From contig NZ_JADOGI010000071.1 in assembly GCF_015645445.1 (NCBI RefSeq), positions 1 through 44,886 on the forward strand: a stretch of DNA of 44,886 bases. Direction: 5' to 3'. Positions 1 to 10,771 of this stretch are shown in pieces (position 1 is the stretch's first letter; every line of letters starts with the position of its first letter). A program made the translations under genes and the position numbers. This DNA comes from Nonomuraea cypriaca. GTDB lineage: Bacteria > Actinomycetota > Actinomycetes > Streptosporangiales > Streptosporangiaceae. The notes beneath the pieces were generated by a model that did not search any database, was not told where the DNA came from, and saw only the letters and a program-made list of their open reading frames with translations.

Positions 1-2
1 AC

Positions 3-38
3 ATCCGCCTCTTCGCCCTGCCGGCGGACGAAGACTGA
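3..38 (+). CDS. 3' end of a gene that starts outside the window
   Basis: An open frame enters from the left edge and ends at a TGA at 36-38, giving the tail IRLFALPADED. It is too short to assign a family. The acidic tail followed by a stop is compatible with a real C-terminus, but the frame itself cannot be proven from 12 codons. Confidence 0.35.
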   Translation: MRLFALPADED

Positions 39-41
39 CCC

Positions 42-245
42 GTGGTGGCGGACTTCGTGCTCGAGGTTGCCGGAGAGCTCGGCCTGACAGTGCTGCGGGC
101 AGGGGGCCGGCGGTTCGTTCGGGGCGTTTCATGTGCGTACGAAAGCCCTCCGGTCTCTGAGGTGGGCGGCCGGGGCTGGTCGACGGCGGCGGTCAGCGGC
201 GGCGGAGGCGGGCGTCGAAGGAGTCGCGGAGGCCGTCGCCGATGA
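42..245 (+). CDS. possible small hypothetical protein (67 aa)
   Basis: A GTG start four bases after the preceding stop opens a 67-codon frame. The first 27 residues look protein-like (VADFVLEVAGELGLTVLRAG). The C-terminal half is Gly/Arg-rich and lies antisense to the 3' end of the permease gene (from 193), so it is probably non-native composition. No ribosome site is clear. It could be a real short gene coupled to the upstream partial gene, the 5' end of a gene truncated by rearrangement, or noise. Confidence 0.25.
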   Translation: MVADFVLEVAGELGLTVLRAGGRRFVRGVSCAYESPPVSEVGGRGWSTAAVSGGGGGRRRSRGGRRR

Positions 246-1065
246 AGTTGAAGCCGATCACGATCAGGACGATGGCCAGGCCAGGCGGATAGATCAGCCA
301 CCAGTAGTCGCTGTAGACGTAGTCCACCCCGTCGGTGAGCATGCCGCCCCAGTCCGTCGTGGGGGGCGCGAGACCGAGCCCGAGGAAGCTCAGGTACGCC
401 AGGTAGATGATGGCGTCGGCGACCTGGAAGCTGGCGCTGACCACGATCGTGCCCAGCGATCCAGGCAGGATGTGCCGGCTGACCGCCCACCAGCGGCCGC
501 CGCCCATGAGCCGCACCGCCTGTACGTACTCGCGCACCCGCAGGCTCAGCGAGTCGCCGCGTACCAGCCGGGCGGGCACCAGCCAGGAGATCAGCGCGAT
601 GAGGATGACCAGCGACCACACGGTGGGCCGCCAGATGGCCGCGATGACCAGCAGCAGGAAGATCGCCGGGACCGCCAGCAGCGCGTCCACGACCCGCATC
701 ATGAGCGAGTCGATCGCGCCGCCGAAGAAGCCCGCGACGGCCCCCCACAGGGCGCCGATCACCGTGCCGAGCAGTCCCGCGCCCACGCCCACGATGAGCG
801 AGGTCTGTCCGGCGGCCATGAGCCTGCCGAGCTGGTCGTATCCTGCCTGGTCGGTGCCGAGCGGGTGGCCGGGCGAGCCGGGCGGCAGCTCGACGGAGTT
901 CAGGTCGGTGTGCACCTGGTCGGTCTGGTAGAACAGCGGGCCGACGAAGCTGAACACGATCAGCCCGATGACGATGACCAGTCCGAGCACGGCGAGCCTG
1001 TTGTCCAGGAAGGTACGCAGGCCGAGCCGGAAGTTGCCGGGGCTGCGAGCGATGTCGGTGGTCAT
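193..1065 (-). CDS. peptide/nickel-type ABC transporter permease (DppC/OppC family)
   Basis: Inner-membrane permease of 290 residues, the second of two permeases that form the channel of a family-5 (Dpp/Opp) importer. An N-terminal membrane helix (LAVLGLVIVIGLIVFSFVG) is followed by the short exported loop typical of DppC, with HPLGTDQAGYDQLGRLM. The C-terminal BPD-transp-1 domain holds five more hydrophobic segments and an EAA-like loop (REYVQAVRLMGGGRWWAVSRHILP) that contacts the ATPase. Its ATG overlaps the stop of the dppB-like gene by four bases (ATGA), so the two are translationally coupled. It is the last gene of the leftward operon from 5470. The DppC family is secure; the substrate (dipeptide, oligopeptide or other) cannot be read from sequence. 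Confidence 0.93.
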   Translation of the reverse strand: MTTDIARSPGNFRLGLRTFLDNRLAVLGLVIVIGLIVFSFVGPLFYQTDQVHTDLNSVELPPGSPGHPLGTDQAGYDQLGRLMAAGQTSLIVGVGAGLLGTVIGALWGAVAGFFGGAIDSLMMRVVDALLAVPAIFLLLVIAAIWRPTVWSLVILIALISWLVPARLVRGDSLSLRVREYVQAVRLMGGGRWWAVSRHILPGSLGTIVVSASFQVADAIIYLAYLSFLGLGLAPPTTDWGGMLTDGVDYVYSDYWWLIYPPGLAIVLIVIGFNFIGDGLRDSFDARLRRR

Positions 1066-2015
1066 GCGCCGGCGTACCTCACTCGTGGATCAAGAAGGGC
1101 GTAGGCGAGGTCGGCCAGCAGGGAGCCGATGGCCGTGGCCGCGGCGATCACCAGGACGATGCCGAGCAGGATCGGGTAGTCCCTGTTCTGCGCCGCCTCC
1201 CAGAACAGCAGGCCCATGCCCGGATAGTTGAACGTCGCCTCGGTGATCAGCGAGCCGCCGAACAGGAACGGCACGTACAGGCCGAGGAGTGTGACCACGG
1301 GACGCAGCGCGTTGGGCAGGACATGCCGGCCGATCACGCGCCGCGACAGCGCGCCCTTGGCACGGGCCGTGCGTACGTAGTCCTCGCCCAGGTTGTCCAG
1401 CGTGGCGGATCTGGCGTACCTGCTGAAGGCGGCCACGGTCAGCAGCGCCAGCGTCGCCACCGGCAGGATGAGCCCGTCGGACTGCGCGAAGATCTCCCCG
1501 AGCGTGGACCCCTGCGGCGCCTGCGGCGGCACCAGGTCCAGCGTCTGCGAGAAGACGATGATCAGCAGCATGCCGAGCAGGAACACCGGCATCGCGTAGA
1601 CCACGAACACCACGCCGGTGAGGAGGTAGTCCACGGGCTTGTTGCGGCGTACGGCCTGCAGCGTCCCGAGCGGCACCGTGATCAGCAATCCGACCAGCGT
1701 GGACAGCACGGTCAGCGACAGAGTCTTGGGCAGCCGCTCGCCGATCAGCGCGAGCACGTCCTGGTTGAGCCGGTACGAGTAGCCGAAATCGCCCCGCAGG
1801 AGCCCGCCGGCCCAGCTGAGGTAATGGATGACGATCGGCTGGTCGAAGCCCTGCTCACGGTTGAACTCCAGCACCTGCTCGGCCGTCGCCGACGGCCCCA
1901 GGATCGCCCGCGCGGGCCCGCCGGGCAGCAGCCGCAACAGCACGAAGACGATGGCCGACACGATGAGCACGACGATGATCGCCTGGCCGGCACGCCGCAG
2001 CAGGTAACCCGTCAC
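1062..2015 (-). CDS. peptide/nickel-type ABC transporter permease (DppB/OppB family)
   Basis: First permease of the importer, 317 residues. I chose the GTG at 2013-2015 because it overlaps the TGA of the upstream DUF885 gene in a GTGA junction and gives the classic DppB N-terminus (VTGYLLRRAGQAIIVVLIV) with its first membrane helix. The ILGPSATAEQVLEFNREQGFDQPI segment between helices 1 and 2 is typical of DppB. The cytoplasmic EAA loop is seen as DYVRTARAKGALSRRVIGRHVLPNALRPV. Six membrane helices are expected. The long open frame running further upstream in this phase is an antisense-type artefact over the DUF885 gene. Confidence 0.93.
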   Translation of the reverse strand: MTGYLLRRAGQAIIVVLIVSAIVFVLLRLLPGGPARAILGPSATAEQVLEFNREQGFDQPIVIHYLSWAGGLLRGDFGYSYRLNQDVLALIGERLPKTLSLTVLSTLVGLLITVPLGTLQAVRRNKPVDYLLTGVVFVVYAMPVFLLGMLLIIVFSQTLDLVPPQAPQGSTLGEIFAQSDGLILPVATLALLTVAAFSRYARSATLDNLGEDYVRTARAKGALSRRVIGRHVLPNALRPVVTLLGLYVPFLFGGSLITEATFNYPGMGLLFWEAAQNRDYPILLGIVLVIAAATAIGSLLADLAYALLDPRVRYAGA

Positions 2016-3694
2016 CCGTCCGCCCAGCGCTCGACGACCTCGGCCAGCACCGACAGCGGCAGCGCGCCGTGGCTGAGGATCTCGGCGTGGAAGTCGCGCA
2101 GGTCGAACGCCGAAGGGCCGAGTTTGGACTCGGCCATGGAACGCAGCCGCCTGATCTCCAGCCTGCCCAGCATGTAACCGAGCGCCTGGCCCGGCCAGCT
2201 GATGTAGCGGTCGATCTCGTTCTCGACGTTCTTGGGGGTCAGGGCGCTGTGGTCGTACATGTAGGTGACGGCGCGGTCGCGGCTCCAGCCCATCGCGTGC
2301 ATGCCGGTGTCGACGACCAGCCGGCACGCGCGCCAGAAGTCGAAGGAGATCATGCCGAGCCGCGACACGTCGGACGTGTACAGGCCCATCTCGTCGGCCA
2401 GCCGCTCGGTGTAGAGCGCCCAGCCCTCGGTGAAGGCCGTGACCCGCGCGTGGCGGCGGAAGTCGGACTGCTCGGCCAGCTCCTGTGACAGCGCGAGCTG
2501 GGTGTGGTGTCCAGGCGCGGACTCGTGGAAGGCCAGCGCCTCCGCCTCGAACCTGAACCGGGTCTCGGGTTTGTAGGTGTTGACCCAGTAGGTGCCTGGG
2601 CGGGCGCCGTCGCCGCTGGGCCACTGGTAGTAGCCGAGCAGGCCGTTCGGGGCCTCGTACGGTGACATCGGCCGCACCTGGCAGGCCACCTCGGGCAGTC
2701 GCCCCACCCAGGCGGGCAGCGCCTCCTGTGCCCTGGTCAGCGCGGTGCGCGCGGCGGCGAGTACGTCCTCGGCGGAGGTGAAGCGCAGGCTCTCGTCCTC
2801 GCGCAGGCGGCGGGTGATCTCGGTGAAGTCGGCGGTGCCGAGCGTGCGCCCACCCAGCTCGCGCATCTCCTCGACGAGCTCGGCCACCAGGTCGAGGCCG
2901 GTGCGGTGGATGTCCTCGACGCTCCGGTCCGTCGTGGTGTGCATGGCGGCGAGCCGCTGGTAGAGCTCCACGCCGCCGGGCAGGTGCGCGATGCCGGGGT
3001 GGTCGTCGTCGCGCGACTCGGGCGCGACCTGGTCGAGCAGGTGGCGGCGGTAGCCGGCGATGGCGGGGCGCACCTCGTCCCGTACGACGCCGACCAGCCG
3101 GTCGCGCCACGAGCTCGACGTGCCAGGCGGCTCCTGCACGCCCACCAGCGGGTCGTCGGCGATGGGCGCCTCCAGCTGCGCGGCGAGCTGATCGGCCAGG
3201 TTGCGCACGAGCCTGCCCACCGGCCGCCGGCCCGCCGCCGCTCCGGCGGCGAGCCGCTCGGTGAGCAGGCCGAGCCAGTCCGGTACGCCGGCGCACCTGC
3301 GCAGGTACGCCTCCGCGTCGTCCGGGGTCTTCAATTGGGCCTTGGCGAAGCCGACCAGGACCACCGCGCCCACGCCTGTGCTCGCCATGGTGGCGACCGT
3401 GTAGTCCTCGGCCCTGGCCTCCAGCGCCAGGAGCTGGTCCGCGGTCTGGCGCAGCAGCAGCGCGTGGGTGATGCGCCGCTCGGGGTCCAGGGCGGCGGGC
3501 GGGACCTGGCCCGCCCGCTCCTGGACGCTCATGAGCTTGGCGCGGGTGCGCGCGACGCCCTCGTCGCTGGGGTCGGGCAACTCGCCGATGTACTCGGCGT
3601 GGCCGAGCTGGGAGGCGTACAGCGGCTGGGTGGAGAGCTGGAGGCGGAACAGCTCCTCGGCGAGGGTGTCCACCTGGATGTGGTCGTCGGTCAT
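2012..3694 (-). CDS. DUF885 family putative zinc metallohydrolase/peptidase
   Basis: A 560-residue protein of the DUF885 family. The predicted metal site is the helix FHESAPGHHTQ near residue 395 (H-E-x3-H pattern), followed by a Glu-rich helix (FTEGWALYTERLADE) that can supply a further ligand. This order resembles gluzincin-type peptidases; catalytic function is inferred. There is no signal peptide, so it should act in the cytosol. Its ATG directly follows the TAG of the solute-binding gene and its TGA overlaps the permease GTG. It is therefore embedded between binding protein and permease, suggesting that it processes the imported substrate. An alternative is a generic hydrolase carried along by the operon. 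Confidence 0.85.
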   Translation of the reverse strand: MTDDHIQVDTLAEELFRLQLSTQPLYASQLGHAEYIGELPDPSDEGVARTRAKLMSVQERAGQVPPAALDPERRITHALLLRQTADQLLALEARAEDYTVATMASTGVGAVVLVGFAKAQLKTPDDAEAYLRRCAGVPDWLGLLTERLAAGAAAGRRPVGRLVRNLADQLAAQLEAPIADDPLVGVQEPPGTSSSWRDRLVGVVRDEVRPAIAGYRRHLLDQVAPESRDDDHPGIAHLPGGVELYQRLAAMHTTTDRSVEDIHRTGLDLVAELVEEMRELGGRTLGTADFTEITRRLREDESLRFTSAEDVLAAARTALTRAQEALPAWVGRLPEVACQVRPMSPYEAPNGLLGYYQWPSGDGARPGTYWVNTYKPETRFRFEAEALAFHESAPGHHTQLALSQELAEQSDFRRHARVTAFTEGWALYTERLADEMGLYTSDVSRLGMISFDFWRACRLVVDTGMHAMGWSRDRAVTYMYDHSALTPKNVENEIDRYISWPGQALGYMLGRLEIRRLRSMAESKLGPSAFDLRDFHAEILSHGALPLSVLAEVVERWADG

Positions 3695-5470
3695 CTATTT
3701 CTTCCAGTTCCAGAGCTCGGGAGTGACGCCGCTGTACGGGTTCTGCCCGTCGGCGCCCTGAAGGCCGTTGCGGACCATGGAGAGCTGGTACGAGGGATTG
3801 GGTACCCACAGCACGGGCACCTGCTGGGCGAGGTACTCCTCAAATGCCTTGAGCTCCTCCGGGCCGCCGGTGATCGACGCCTCGATGAGCTCGTCCGCCT
3901 TCGGGTCGGAGTAGTGCCCGGCGTTGCTCGAACCGGTGGAGTGGAACAACTGCTCGCCCGTCGGGTAGGGCTGCACGTTGCTCCCGCCGCCCCACACGGC
4001 CGTCTGCCACGGGCAGCCGTCCGGCTTCTCCCTGGTGCAGGGCGCGAACGCCTCGGTGATGATCTGCGCGAACGGCGTGGGCTGGACCTGGAAGGCGATG
4101 CCCGCCTTCTGCTGGAACACCGACTGCTGCGACTGCATCTCCAGCAGCACCGGCCTGCGGTTGCTGGTGACGATGGCCTCGAAGGCCAGCGGCGTGCCCG
4201 CCTCGATGCCCTCGCCGCACTGGCCGGGCCCGGTGCCGGGGCTCTTGCACGTGGTCTGTCCGCCTGGCTTGACGTCCCAGCCGTTGTCCCGCAGCAGCGT
4301 GACCGCCTTGTTCTCGTCGTAAGGGAACGGCGCGTTCTTGACCGTGGCGTACGGGTTGGCCGGCTCAAGCGGGATCGGCCCGTACTGCTGGGCGCCCTGG
4401 CCGTTGAACACCTTGTCGATGATGAGCGGCTGGTCGATCAGCGACTGCATGGCCTGGCGGATGTAGGTCTGCCTGACCAGCGGGCCCGTCTCGGGGTTGT
4501 TGTAGTTGAGCGCCAGGTAGTTGACCGTCCAGTTCCTCCACGGCACGAAGGTGTAGCCGTCCTTCTCCAGCCGCTCGCGCTGGTTGAGGTTCTTGAACGG
4601 CAGCGGGCCGACGTCGATGTCGCCGGCCACCAGGGCGTTGAACGCGGCGTCCTCGGTGGTGAACGGCACCTGCTCGAACCGCTTGACCGTCGGCTTGGCC
4701 GGCCCCGTGTACGCGTTGTTGGGCACGAACGTGATGTGGCCGTCGGTGGTGTACTTGCTCAGCGTCCACGGCCCGCTCACCGTCTTCCACAGCGGGTTGG
4801 TGGCGTACTCGGCGGGCTTCTTGGACTCCTCCATGAGCCGGTCGAGCACGGCCTTCGCGCCCGCCTCCGTGCGGTCGTCGTCGCCGTTGCCCCACGCGTG
4901 GTGCGGCAGCGGGACGATGAGGCTGAGCTGGTTGCCGGTGAACCAGTCCGCCGAGACGGGCTCGGTCAGCGTCAGCTTGAACGTCTTGTCGTCGACGGCC
5001 TCGAACGTGTCGATGTTGTCGGGGATGTTGCCCTTGACGTATCCGGACCAGCGGGTCGGGTTGTGCTTGATCAGGTTGATCCAGAACTCGACGTCACGGC
5101 TGGTGATGGGCTTGCCGTCGGACCAGTTGTAGTCGTGCAGTTTGACCGTGACGCTGCGCTTGTCGTCGGCGTACGCGGGCTCCTCGGCCAGGGCCAGCCG
5201 CTCGTCGAGCGTCGGCTCGGCGCCGTTGCCCCGCCAGAACAGCGGGCGCCACATCAGGAACGAGAACTGCATCGTGTTGGGCGACCCGTTGTGGCCGGGG
5301 TCGGTGATGGGCAGGATCCAGTTCGGTACGACGCCGGGGAACTCGGCGAAGCGGATCACATCGCGATCGATGTCATCGCCCTGGGCGCCGCTTCCCGACC
5401 CGGAGCACGCGGTGAGCCCGGCCGCGAGTACGGCGGTCAGGACTATGCGGGCACTTCGTCGGAAACGCAT
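3695..5470 (-). CDS. peptide ABC transporter substrate-binding lipoprotein (SBP_bac_5 family)
   Basis: A 591-residue extracellular binding protein. The N-terminus carries a lipoprotein signal (RRSARIVLTAVLAAGLTACSG) with lipobox LTAC and a Ser/Gly-rich linker, so it is anchored to the membrane outer face. The body is SBP_bac_5-like: an early MWRPLFW/LDERLALAEEP segment, then KLHDYNWSDGKPITSRDVEFWINLIK, the hallmark 'W.DG.P.T..DV.F' motif of the family. The length is usual for cluster C binding proteins. It is the first gene of the leftward operon; the ATG at 5468-5470 has no strong ribosome site, and a TAGCGT box 8 bases upstream may indicate a nearly leaderless transcript. The ligand is not predictable. 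Confidence 0.92.
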   Translation of the reverse strand: MRFRRSARIVLTAVLAAGLTACSGSGSGAQGDDIDRDVIRFAEFPGVVPNWILPITDPGHNGSPNTMQFSFLMWRPLFWRGNGAEPTLDERLALAEEPAYADDKRSVTVKLHDYNWSDGKPITSRDVEFWINLIKHNPTRWSGYVKGNIPDNIDTFEAVDDKTFKLTLTEPVSADWFTGNQLSLIVPLPHHAWGNGDDDRTEAGAKAVLDRLMEESKKPAEYATNPLWKTVSGPWTLSKYTTDGHITFVPNNAYTGPAKPTVKRFEQVPFTTEDAAFNALVAGDIDVGPLPFKNLNQRERLEKDGYTFVPWRNWTVNYLALNYNNPETGPLVRQTYIRQAMQSLIDQPLIIDKVFNGQGAQQYGPIPLEPANPYATVKNAPFPYDENKAVTLLRDNGWDVKPGGQTTCKSPGTGPGQCGEGIEAGTPLAFEAIVTSNRRPVLLEMQSQQSVFQQKAGIAFQVQPTPFAQIITEAFAPCTREKPDGCPWQTAVWGGGSNVQPYPTGEQLFHSTGSSNAGHYSDPKADELIEASITGGPEELKAFEEYLAQQVPVLWVPNPSYQLSMVRNGLQGADGQNPYSGVTPELWNWKK

Positions 5471-5602
5471 GTCACGAGACGCTAGCGATGCGGTTTCACC
5501 GGCCGGGAGAAACAGTTGCTCAAGAAATTCGCCCGGTCTCTGAACATTTGTGGAGCGATGTCCGCTCTAGTGTGAGTTGTTCTGAGGTGGGAGGAGACCG
5601 GG
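5471..5602. promoter_or_regulatory. divergent promoter region of the peptide importer
   Basis: A 132-base gap separates the leftward binding-protein operon from the rightward ATPase gene and must hold both promoters. Candidate -10 boxes are TAGCGT on the minus strand (5479-5484) and TAGTGT on the plus strand (5568-5573), both with poor -35 matches. A GGAGGAG ribosome site lies at 5590-5596. I see no convincing palindrome for a regulator. Confidence 0.4.
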
Positions 5603-7603
<2,001 letters not shown>

Positions 7604-7618
<15 letters not shown>

Positions 7619-7651
7619 CGCCGCTTCTCGCCGGTGGACTGACGGCGCGCG
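7604..7651. repeat. 24-bp tandem duplication at the convergent gene ends
   Basis: Two adjacent imperfect 24-base units share the core GGTGGACTGACG. The first copy contains the stop codon of the ATPase gene. On the other strand the units encode RRQSTGEK and RRQSTSGK near the C-terminus of the PucR-type regulator. Confidence 0.6.
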
Positions 7652-9037
7652 AACCTGGCCAGCTTGAGCCCGACGTGCAGGCTCAGCCGGTCGGCGCCGT
7701 CGTGCACGTCGATGCTCGCCAGGTGCTCCACCTTCTGCAGCCGGTAGTAGAGCGTGCCGCGTGACAGGTGCAACTCGCGCGCCGTCGCCTGCGCGTCGCC
7801 GCCGAGGTCGAGGTAGCGCTCGACGGTCTGCACCACCTGGGGGTCGGCCTCGCGGATGAGCCGGCCGACGCGCGGGTCGAGCACGCTCTCCGCGTCCGGC
7901 AACTGGGTCAGCGCCCGGTAGACGCCCAGCCTCGACCACACCCCCACGTCGTCCTGAGCCGGGATCACCTCCGCCACGTCGGCCGCCATGCGTGCCTGGC
8001 GGTAGGACGTACGCGCCTGCCCCGGCCGCTCCTGCGGGTCGCCGACGCCGAGCACCACCCTGGCGTCGCGGCCGTCCTCGGTGGCGCGCTGGATCAGCAC
8101 GTCCCGGGCGGCCTGGCCGACGTCGAGCGCGCGGGCCGAGGCCGTGCGGGCGCTGCGCGCGGGCACCAGGACCGCGCTGTGGTCGCCGTACGCGATGCCG
8201 TGGAACTCGCTGTGCGCGAACTGCCTGGTCAGCGTCCTGAGCCCCTCGGCCAGTTGCGTCTTGGGGCGGGGGTGGTCCGCGTCGACGTAACGCAGCACCG
8301 CGACGACGATGTACGACTCCGGGGAAATCAGCCCGGCCTCCGCCGCCTGCCTGACCGCCTCCTCGCGCAGGTCGTCGAAGGGGGACAGCAGGTGCCCGAC
8401 CACGTTGTCGGCCAGCCGTGCCGCGAGGAGTTCCTCGTACATCAGCACCCCTGCGTGCCTGGCCGCCTCGACGGCCACCTCCACCTGCTCAGGCCCGAGC
8501 AGGTCGCCCTCGTCGATGAGCCACAGGAACCCGGTCAGCAGGCCGTGGTGGCGCACCGGGAGGCACAGCCTGGCCAGCGCGCCCACCGAGGCGTCGCCCG
8601 GAATGCGCAGCGGCTCGGTGGAGGTGAGGATGCCGAACTTCCTGAACCAGTCGCGGATCTCCGGCCGGGTACGGCGGCGCAGGATGGACTCCTGCCTGAC
8701 GTGGTCGACGGGGCTGGTGTGTGAGGAGTAGGCGACCGTGCGCTGTTCCTCGTCCTCCAGCAGAGCCGGTGTGCCCAGCCGTTCGGCCACGTCGTCGATG
8801 AGTGCTTGCAGGTCTTCCAACATGGCCGTCCTCCGAGTGTCGAGGAAACGTGTCAGATTCTTTGTAGTGGACCCCATGTTGAGAAGGAAGGACCATCCTG
8901 TGACGCCTGTGTTTCCTCATGGCCGCCCGGAGGCGTTCCCCGCCGGGTCCTGTTCCCTCTGGGCGAGGGGTGTCGATCGCTTGCCGGCTGCGACCACGAA
9001 TGCACAGTAGCCTCGGTTCGAAAGTTTTCAATGGGCC

Positions 9038-9071
9038 GAAGGTTTCGATATTCAGAAGGCCTGAAACCTTC
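9038..9071. promoter_or_regulatory. inverted repeat in an AT-rich intergenic stretch
   Basis: GAAGGTTTC (9038-9046) and GAAACCTTC (9063-9071) form a perfect 9-bp inverted repeat with a 16-base loop. It could be an operator for the regulator gene to its left or an RNA hairpin. No T-run follows that would favour a classic terminator. Confidence 0.5.
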
Positions 9072-9139
9072 AAATAAAAGGCTTTGTCGCAAGTTATATT
9101 TGGCGAATCGACTACCGGGTTGAAGGCGTCCTGGCGGGG

Positions 9140-9172
9140 TTGACCTTGACGCCAGGGTCAAGGTTCTAGCGT
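9140..9172 (+). promoter_or_regulatory. MerR-family operator and promoter of the MFS gene
   Basis: A perfect palindrome, ACCTTGAC-N6-GTCAAGGT, spans 9143-9164. It lies between a -35 box TTGACC (9140-9145) and a -10 region TCTAGC (9165-9170), a spacer of about 19 bases. Long spacers covered by a palindrome are the hallmark of MerR-type activation by DNA untwisting. The start codon is only about 9 bases beyond the -10, so the message is probably leaderless. The likely regulator is the MerR protein encoded at 10415-10771. Confidence 0.85.
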
Positions 9173-9178
9173 CCACGC

Positions 9179-10387
9179 ATGACCACCAAGACCACAACGG
9201 CGGACAGCAGGAGAGCCACCGGAGGCGGTTATCCCGCGTGGCTCGTGTGCCTGCTGCTCCTGACCTTCGTCATCGGCACCGACGACTTCGTCATCGCCGG
9301 AGTGCTCGGCCCGATCGCCGGCGACCTCGACGTGTCCGAGGCCGCGGCCGGGCAACTGGTGACGGTGTTCTCCCTGACCTACGCCGTCGCGGCCCCGCTG
9401 ATGGCCGTGATCACCGCACGGCTGCCGCGGCGTACGCTCATGATCACCGGGATGCTCGTCTTCGCCGCACTGAACGCGCTGGCGGCGCTCGCTCCCACCT
9501 ATGCCGTGCTGCTGGCCTGCCGGGTGCTGGCCGCCCTCACCGCCTCGATGATGACTCCCGCCGCCTTCGTCACCACCGCCGCGCTGGCCCCACCCGAGAA
9601 GGCGGGGCGCTTCATGGGGGTGGTGACGGCAGGGCTGACCTTCTCGCTGGTCATCGGGGTGCCTGGCGGGACCTGGCTGGGTGGCTGGCTGGGGTGGCGC
9701 TCGACCATGCTCCTCATCGTCGCCCTGGCGCTGGTCGTGGCCGCCGGCCTGGCGCGGTTCATGCCCGTACTGGCCGAGGCGCCGGCCCTCACACTCAGAC
9801 AGCGACTCGCCCCGCTGACCTCCAGGGCCGTGGTCGTCTCCCTGGTCGCCATGGTGCCCGCCGCGGTCGGTGGCTACATGGCGTTCGTCTACATCGCTCC
9901 CGTCGCCGCCGCCCTGTCCGGCGTGAGCACGAGCGGGCTCGCGCTGCTCATCGCCGTGATCGGCGTCGCCGGCATCGCGGGGGCCTGGCTGGGTGGCCGC
10001 GGCACGGACAGATGGGGGCCCGATCGTACGATCCTCCTGGCTCTCGGCGTGCAGGTGACGGCCACGCTGGTGCTGCCCGTGCTCGCCTGGCTGTGGCCGG
10101 GACGTGTGCCGATGGCGCTGACCGGCCTGGTGCTGGTCTGCTGGCAGATCGGCGGCTGGGCGTTCAACGCCCCGATCCAGACGCGCCTGACGCGCATCGC
10201 CGGACCGTCGGGCGGTGAGGCCGTCGCGCTGAACATCAGCGCCATGTACCTCGGCATCGCCATCGCGGGGGCGGCCGGCGGAATGGCGCTGTCCGGTGGC
10301 GGCGCGGCGGCGGTGCTGATCGTGGGCGGCGCCTTCGCGCTGCTGGGCCTGCTGGCGTTCGCCGCCGCCATCCGCGGCCCGCACTAA
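9179..10387 (+). CDS. MFS transporter, drug:H+ antiporter-like (DHA1 type)
   Basis: A 402-residue membrane protein with about 12 hydrophobic segments. After the first helix comes the family loop region DLDVSEAAAGQLVTVFSLTYAVAAPLMAVITARLPRRT, with the A-like motif (LPRRTLMITGM) between helices 2 and 3. The helix-5 stretch GVPGGTWLGGWLGWRSTM resembles motif C of antiporters. This fits proton-driven efflux of small molecules. The gene has its own MerR-type promoter and is followed 27 bases later by a merR gene, so efflux is probably induced by a compound sensed by that protein. The substrate is unknown; AraJ/Cmr-type exporters are the closest by eye. Confidence 0.88.
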   Translation: MTTKTTTADSRRATGGGYPAWLVCLLLLTFVIGTDDFVIAGVLGPIAGDLDVSEAAAGQLVTVFSLTYAVAAPLMAVITARLPRRTLMITGMLVFAALNALAALAPTYAVLLACRVLAALTASMMTPAAFVTTAALAPPEKAGRFMGVVTAGLTFSLVIGVPGGTWLGGWLGWRSTMLLIVALALVVAAGLARFMPVLAEAPALTLRQRLAPLTSRAVVVSLVAMVPAAVGGYMAFVYIAPVAAALSGVSTSGLALLIAVIGVAGIAGAWLGGRGTDRWGPDRTILLALGVQVTATLVLPVLAWLWPGRVPMALTGLVLVCWQIGGWAFNAPIQTRLTRIAGPSGGEAVALNISAMYLGIAIAGAAGGMALSGGGAAAVLIVGGAFALLGLLAFAAAIRGPH

Positions 10388-10414
10388 CCTGTCAGTGGAA
10401 CATGGGAGGGAGCG

Positions 10415-10771
10415 GTGCACATAGGCGAGCTGGCCCGCCGTACGGGGGCCACCACACGCGCCCTGCGCTACTACGAGCAGCAGGGCTTGCTGACCGCCGA
10501 GCGCGGCGACAACGGCTATCGCGAGTACGACTCCTCCGCCGTGACGCTCGTGCGCAACATCAGGACGCTCCTGGCCGCCGGGCTCACCTCCGACGACATC
10601 CGGCGGATAGACGGCTGCCTGGCCAGGGATCTGACGGCCGAGACCCCGTGCGAGGCGGTCGTCGAGCTGTACGAGCAGCGACTGCGGACGGTCGAGGAGC
10701 GCATGCGGGCTCTCTCCGAGGTGCACTCCCGGCTGCGAACCGGGCTCCGAGCCGTGCGGTCGAAAACCTAG
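10415..10771 (+). CDS. MerR family transcriptional regulator
   Basis: A 118-residue regulator. The N-terminal winged helix is classic: MHIGELARRTGATTRALRYYEQQGLLTAERGDNGYREYDSSAV, followed by a helical dimerisation region (EAVVELYEQRLRTVEERMRALSEVHSRLRT). It lacks the Cys pattern of metal-sensing members and has only a short C-terminus, so a small-molecule or weakly defined signal is likely. The start is a GTG with GGGAGGG just upstream. It follows the MFS gene and presumably activates it through the palindrome at 9143-9164. The 3' end overlaps the convergent DUF6461 gene by four bases. Confidence 0.92.
   Translation: MHIGELARRTGATTRALRYYEQQGLLTAERGDNGYREYDSSAVTLVRNIRTLLAAGLTSDDIRRIDGCLARDLTAETPCEAVVELYEQRLRTVEERMRALSEVHSRLRTGLRAVRSKT

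Larger units (their letters stand above)
8824..9178. other. 355-base intergenic region between the regulator and the MFS gene
   Basis: This gap holds the upstream region of the PucR gene and the MerR-type promoter of the exporter. The stretch around 9010-9110 is visibly richer in A+T than its surroundings and contains one long inverted repeat. No protein frame here looks real. Confidence 0.7.

Noticed and set aside
2906..5485. Plus-strand open frame of 859 codons
   Set aside because: It is antisense to the DUF885 and binding-protein genes, which have clear motifs; such long shadows are normal in GC-rich DNA.
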